Made by a program: the position numbers and the translations under genes. From Xylaria sp. FL1777 (lineage: Eukaryota > Ascomycota > Sordariomycetes > Xylariales > Xylariaceae): a stretch of 64,000 nucleotides of DNA. The stretch spans positions 124,001 to 188,000 of the forward strand of contig MU400567.1 in assembly GCA_022578965.1 (NCBI GenBank), in the 5' to 3' direction. Below, one piece after another: positions 60,901-64,000 of this stretch. Below the pieces are notes generated by a model. The model was not told the DNA's origin. It was given only the letters and a program-made list of their open reading frames with translations, and did not search any database. Position 1 is the first letter of the stretch. Every line of letters begins with the position of its first letter.

Positions 60901-63900
60901 GCAGCTATTAGCTTATTTGTTAAATTGTTAGTAATTATATAAGTACAGTTTCTTTTTCTGTATTATTATAGCTTTATATATGCAGTATTTATATATGTAC
61001 TACATAAGTAAAAAGATATTTGCTAACCTTTTTAAAATAAGCTTAGCGCTAAAGAATTATTGCTTTAAAAATTAAAAGTTTTTTTGCAAAAGTTTTACCT
61101 ATTTTTACTTAACGTTTAAGTATTGTTTAAATTTATAAATAACAACTTCTTTTTATTTTAATCTTTATTAAAGTTAAAAAAAAAGAAAAAAAGAAAAAAA
61201 AATTAAGTTAAGTACGTAATTGCACCTATATAAATACCTTTATGCTTATTTACTTATATATTTACTTAAGTACTTTACGATTTTCTTTTTTTCTCTTTTT
61301 TTTACAACTTTTTAAAGTTTTATTTTCTTTACTAAAAGAACTTTTGTTATTTGGTTTTTTTTTGCATACACCTTTTGCGTTTTATTATGCTAGAGCTAAT
61401 GTTTTATTAATATAGACTTATTACATGCCTTTTTTTTACCTTTTTTTTTATTTTTTTTTTTTTTGAGCTTGCGGTGCTCTTTTTACCCTTAAAATTAACA
61501 CATTTAAGCTATTTTTGTTTTCTGTTTTTTATTACTTAAGTAATCAATGCGTTCTTTTTGCTTTTCTATTTTTACTTAAGTACTTTATTCTTTATATAAG
61601 TTTAACCTAATTAGTGTTTTTTTGCATATTATATCCGCTTGTATAGTATTTAAATATATATATATAAGCAGAGGAAATTGCTATAATAGGTTTAGGTTTA
61701 TGCCTTAATGTTAATTTTTTGTGCTTTAAAAACTGAGGCAACTTAGCAGTTTGCGCCTTAAAAAAGAACTATTCTTTAGTTTTTATAGCAAAAGCTTTAG
61801 AAATTTTACGCAAAACATTTTGCAGACTTATATTAATACCTAGACTTTGCTATTAATAGTATAGCAAAATATTTTATGCTAAAAAAAGTTTAATAGTGTA
61901 TTGCTGCTATATTTAACGAAGTAATTAATATAAATACTATGTTTTTTTTAGTTTATAATACTATAGAAATATTTAAATAAAATAAATAGGAAAAATATAG
62001 CTACGTTTTATGTGCTAAGCTTTTTATAATATATTAGCATGCTTTTAATAAATATGCTAAGCATTTTGCAAATAAGGCATAAATTAAAAATGCTACTAAA
62101 AATACACTCTGTTTAACCTTAAAATTAACACTAAAAATACAAACAAAGCAACGGTTAAATATTTATTAAACGCTTAGTATACAGTTAAGCTAATTAGCTT
62201 TACGTTTAATAGCAGCTATAACTTTTGTTTTATTGTTTTTAGCAGAACTAACTATAGTTATATTACTTTTAAGTGCTTTTTTTATATATATAAATATATT
62301 GCTAGCTATAAATTTACTAATATAATTTAAACTACTAAAGCATAATAAAGAATTGCTAGCAAATAGTAGTTCTAAAAAGCTAAAAAGAAAGCAAAAAAGG
62401 TAAAACATATATAATACTTTGTGCTAATTTATATTTAGCTATAGTTTTTTAGTTTCTTTTTTTTCTTTTTTTGCTTTTTTATAATTAGAAATATATAACT
62501 GCTGTTTTTTATTACTTTTAACAAATAGCTCATTTTTATTAGCTAAACTTAGTATGTTTTACTATATTAAAACTTTAGTTAGTTAAACAACTTTAGTATT
62601 AAATTTATTAATTTTAATATTAATAAGTTATTGCTTTTTTTCTGTTAATAGATCTAGCATATTAAAAAGATTATATAACGTAGTATAGCTATTAATGCGT
62701 TTTTTAGTGTTGCTATTAATATATATTTTGCAAGCATATTTAATAATATTTTAGTTAGTAAAAAAAAAAGTATACTGCTTATTTTAATATGTTTAAAAAA
62801 ACTATTTTATACTACTATAAATTAAAGCAATATAAAAGCTTATAATAGCTAATCGATTAAATATAATAAAAACATTTTGCGTAAAGTTTTTGTTATTTTT
62901 TATATTAATTGTAAAAGTATTATTAATATGCTTTAAAGCTAAATTAATAGTTTTTTATTTATTTTTAGCTATAGTATACTAAATAAAGCTTAACTGCAGT
63001 ATTTTTGTTATAAGTTCTAGTTTTATAACATTAAAATAAAATAACTAAGCAAAATATAATATTTTTAGTTTATAGTTATTAAACTTTCTTTTATAAAAAA
63101 AAATAAAAAAATAAAAAATAATTTAACGTAGCACTTTATAATTGCTAAGCTAAACTGCTATAGTTATTATAAGTAAATATTTTATAATATTTATGTATTA
63201 GTAATAGCTTTAAAACTTAATGTTAATTAATTTGCTTTTGTTTTAAGTATATTTTTTTGTTTAATTTGTATATTTTAATTATTAAAACTATAAAGCTGCA
63301 ATTTTTTGCTTAAGTAATATAGGATTTATGCTTTTTAATGCTGTTTAAATATAGTTTAGTTAAACTTTATTAAAGAATAGTATATTAAATTTAACTAAGT
63401 TATAAATTAAAAACGCTAAAATACGGGCATAAAACCTATTATGTAGTAATAGTAAAGCTTAATAATATTAAACCTTATTTTTTTTAATATATTGTTTGTA
63501 GCTAAAAAATTACACGTTATGTTTTATGAAAAAATCCTAAAAAGTCCGAAAAATTAGTTAAATAAAATTTAGCGCAATATAAAAAAAAGCTAATATAAGA
63601 AGCATTTATTATTTATGGTTATATATGTTGTTTATTTTTATTTAAATAGCTATTATAGCCTAAATAAAAAATATAGTTTTTTAATTTTTATATATTATTA
63701 TAAGTTGTTTATTATAGTTTTAATAATTTAAAATAGTGCAAAATAAAGTATTGTAAACTTAATATACTCTGGATATTTTTTTTTTGTTTTTGTAAATAGC
63801 AGAAGTTTATAAAATATAGCTAACGTTATTTTATAGTTGTGCAATGTTTAAAAATAAAGCAAACCTTTTTAAATGTAATAATTTAAATAAAAAACGAACA

Positions 63901-64000
63901 GCGTAAACTAATAAATAATTAGTTGCTTTATTTATATAAGCTAAAGTTAGCGTTAAATAAAAAAAAAGCTATTTTTTTTTAAAAAAAGTAGTAATATGCT
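60901..64000. other. unassigned AT-rich DNA to window end
   Basis: No recognised gene. The minus-strand open stretch 62190-62408 (72 codons) is Ser/Lys/Asn-rich at its end and, ignoring stops, continues upstream to about 62900. It could be the tail of an old transposase but has no motif. Poly-T/poly-A tracts occur at 61180-61200 and 61440-61465. Confidence 0.4.

Larger units (their letters stand above)
1..64000. other. RIP-degraded AT-rich repeat block (fungal)
   Basis: Seen: very AT-rich sequence throughout, no long open frame apart from those made by a 12-bp tandem repeat, and recognisable retrotransposon reading frames broken by many TAA/TAG codons. Pairs of repeats inside the window (two LTRs, several inverted repeats) differ almost entirely by transitions. 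CA mostly survives as GCA or ACA, while TCA/TGA and CCA/TGG are scarce. Known: repeat-induced point mutation in Pezizomycotina converts C to T in duplicated DNA, preferably at CpA, and builds AT-rich isochores. Inferred: nuclear heterochromatin of a filamentous ascomycete. Species cannot be named from this sequence. Confidence 0.9.

Noticed and set aside
1..64000. fungal mitochondrial genome
   Set aside because: Low G+C fits, but there are no respiratory-chain genes, rRNAs or tRNAs, and the content is RIP-mutated nuclear retrotransposons.
1..64000. tRNA or rRNA genes
   Set aside because: No B-box-like GGTTCGAATCC or conserved rRNA cores were found; one GGTTCG at about 43165 lies inside the gag relic and lacks an A box.

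Overview
The window looks like an AT-rich, repeat-filled block of a filamentous ascomycete nuclear genome, degraded by repeat-induced point mutation (RIP). G+C is about a quarter in the lines counted by eye. TpA is very common, stop codons are nearly all TAA or TAG, and the copies of each repeat differ almost only by C/T and G/A transitions. I found no intact gene, no convincing RNA gene and no bacterial operon structure. What remains is a layered set of dead transposable elements.

Layout: 1-5.6 kb is unassigned AT-rich DNA with one small hairpin MITE (3034-3235). At 5.65-7.07 kb lies a Ty3/Gypsy pol relic (element III: reverse transcriptase connection and RNase H). A 27-bp tandem repeat (8777-8857) and a 580-bp TA-flanked MITE (9285-9864) follow. 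A hairpin repeat occurs twice (12439 and 21368). Between its copies are a minus-strand coding relic, then a plus-strand Gypsy relic (element IV) whose integrase at 18.59-19.47 kb is clear, then a minus-strand relic with a 21-bp repeat. The 21.5-31.1 kb stretch is largely unassigned and holds simple-sequence tracts, two adjacent tandem arrays (57 bp and 50 bp) and a less mutated island near 28.1-28.4 kb.

The best-resolved part is 31.6-47.1 kb. It starts with a head-to-head inverted repeat with arms of about 2 kb, which are two inverted copies of the gag end of Gypsy element II. The right arm continues into a complete but dead plus-strand pol (to about 38.9 kb). Next is a full-length chromodomain Gypsy element I (40265-47135) with two 290-bp LTRs, a probable 5-bp target duplication, a gag zinc knuckle, reverse transcriptase, RNase H, integrase and chromodomain. 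Motifs within each pol lie in a single frame, so decay was by substitution, not indels, and several catalytic Asp/Glu codons now read Asn/Lys.

The region 47.1-57 kb is unassigned. A 1.73-kb foldback-like element (56965-58698) follows: 222-bp inverted ends enclose two opposed arrays of a 12-bp unit. The unit length is a multiple of three and contains no stop, so it creates two spurious ORFs of more than 210 codons. The last 5 kb hold a second copy of a dispersed repeat (27.3 and 60.0 kb) and unassigned AT-rich DNA. No genes here work together today; the elements record serial insertion followed by RIP.
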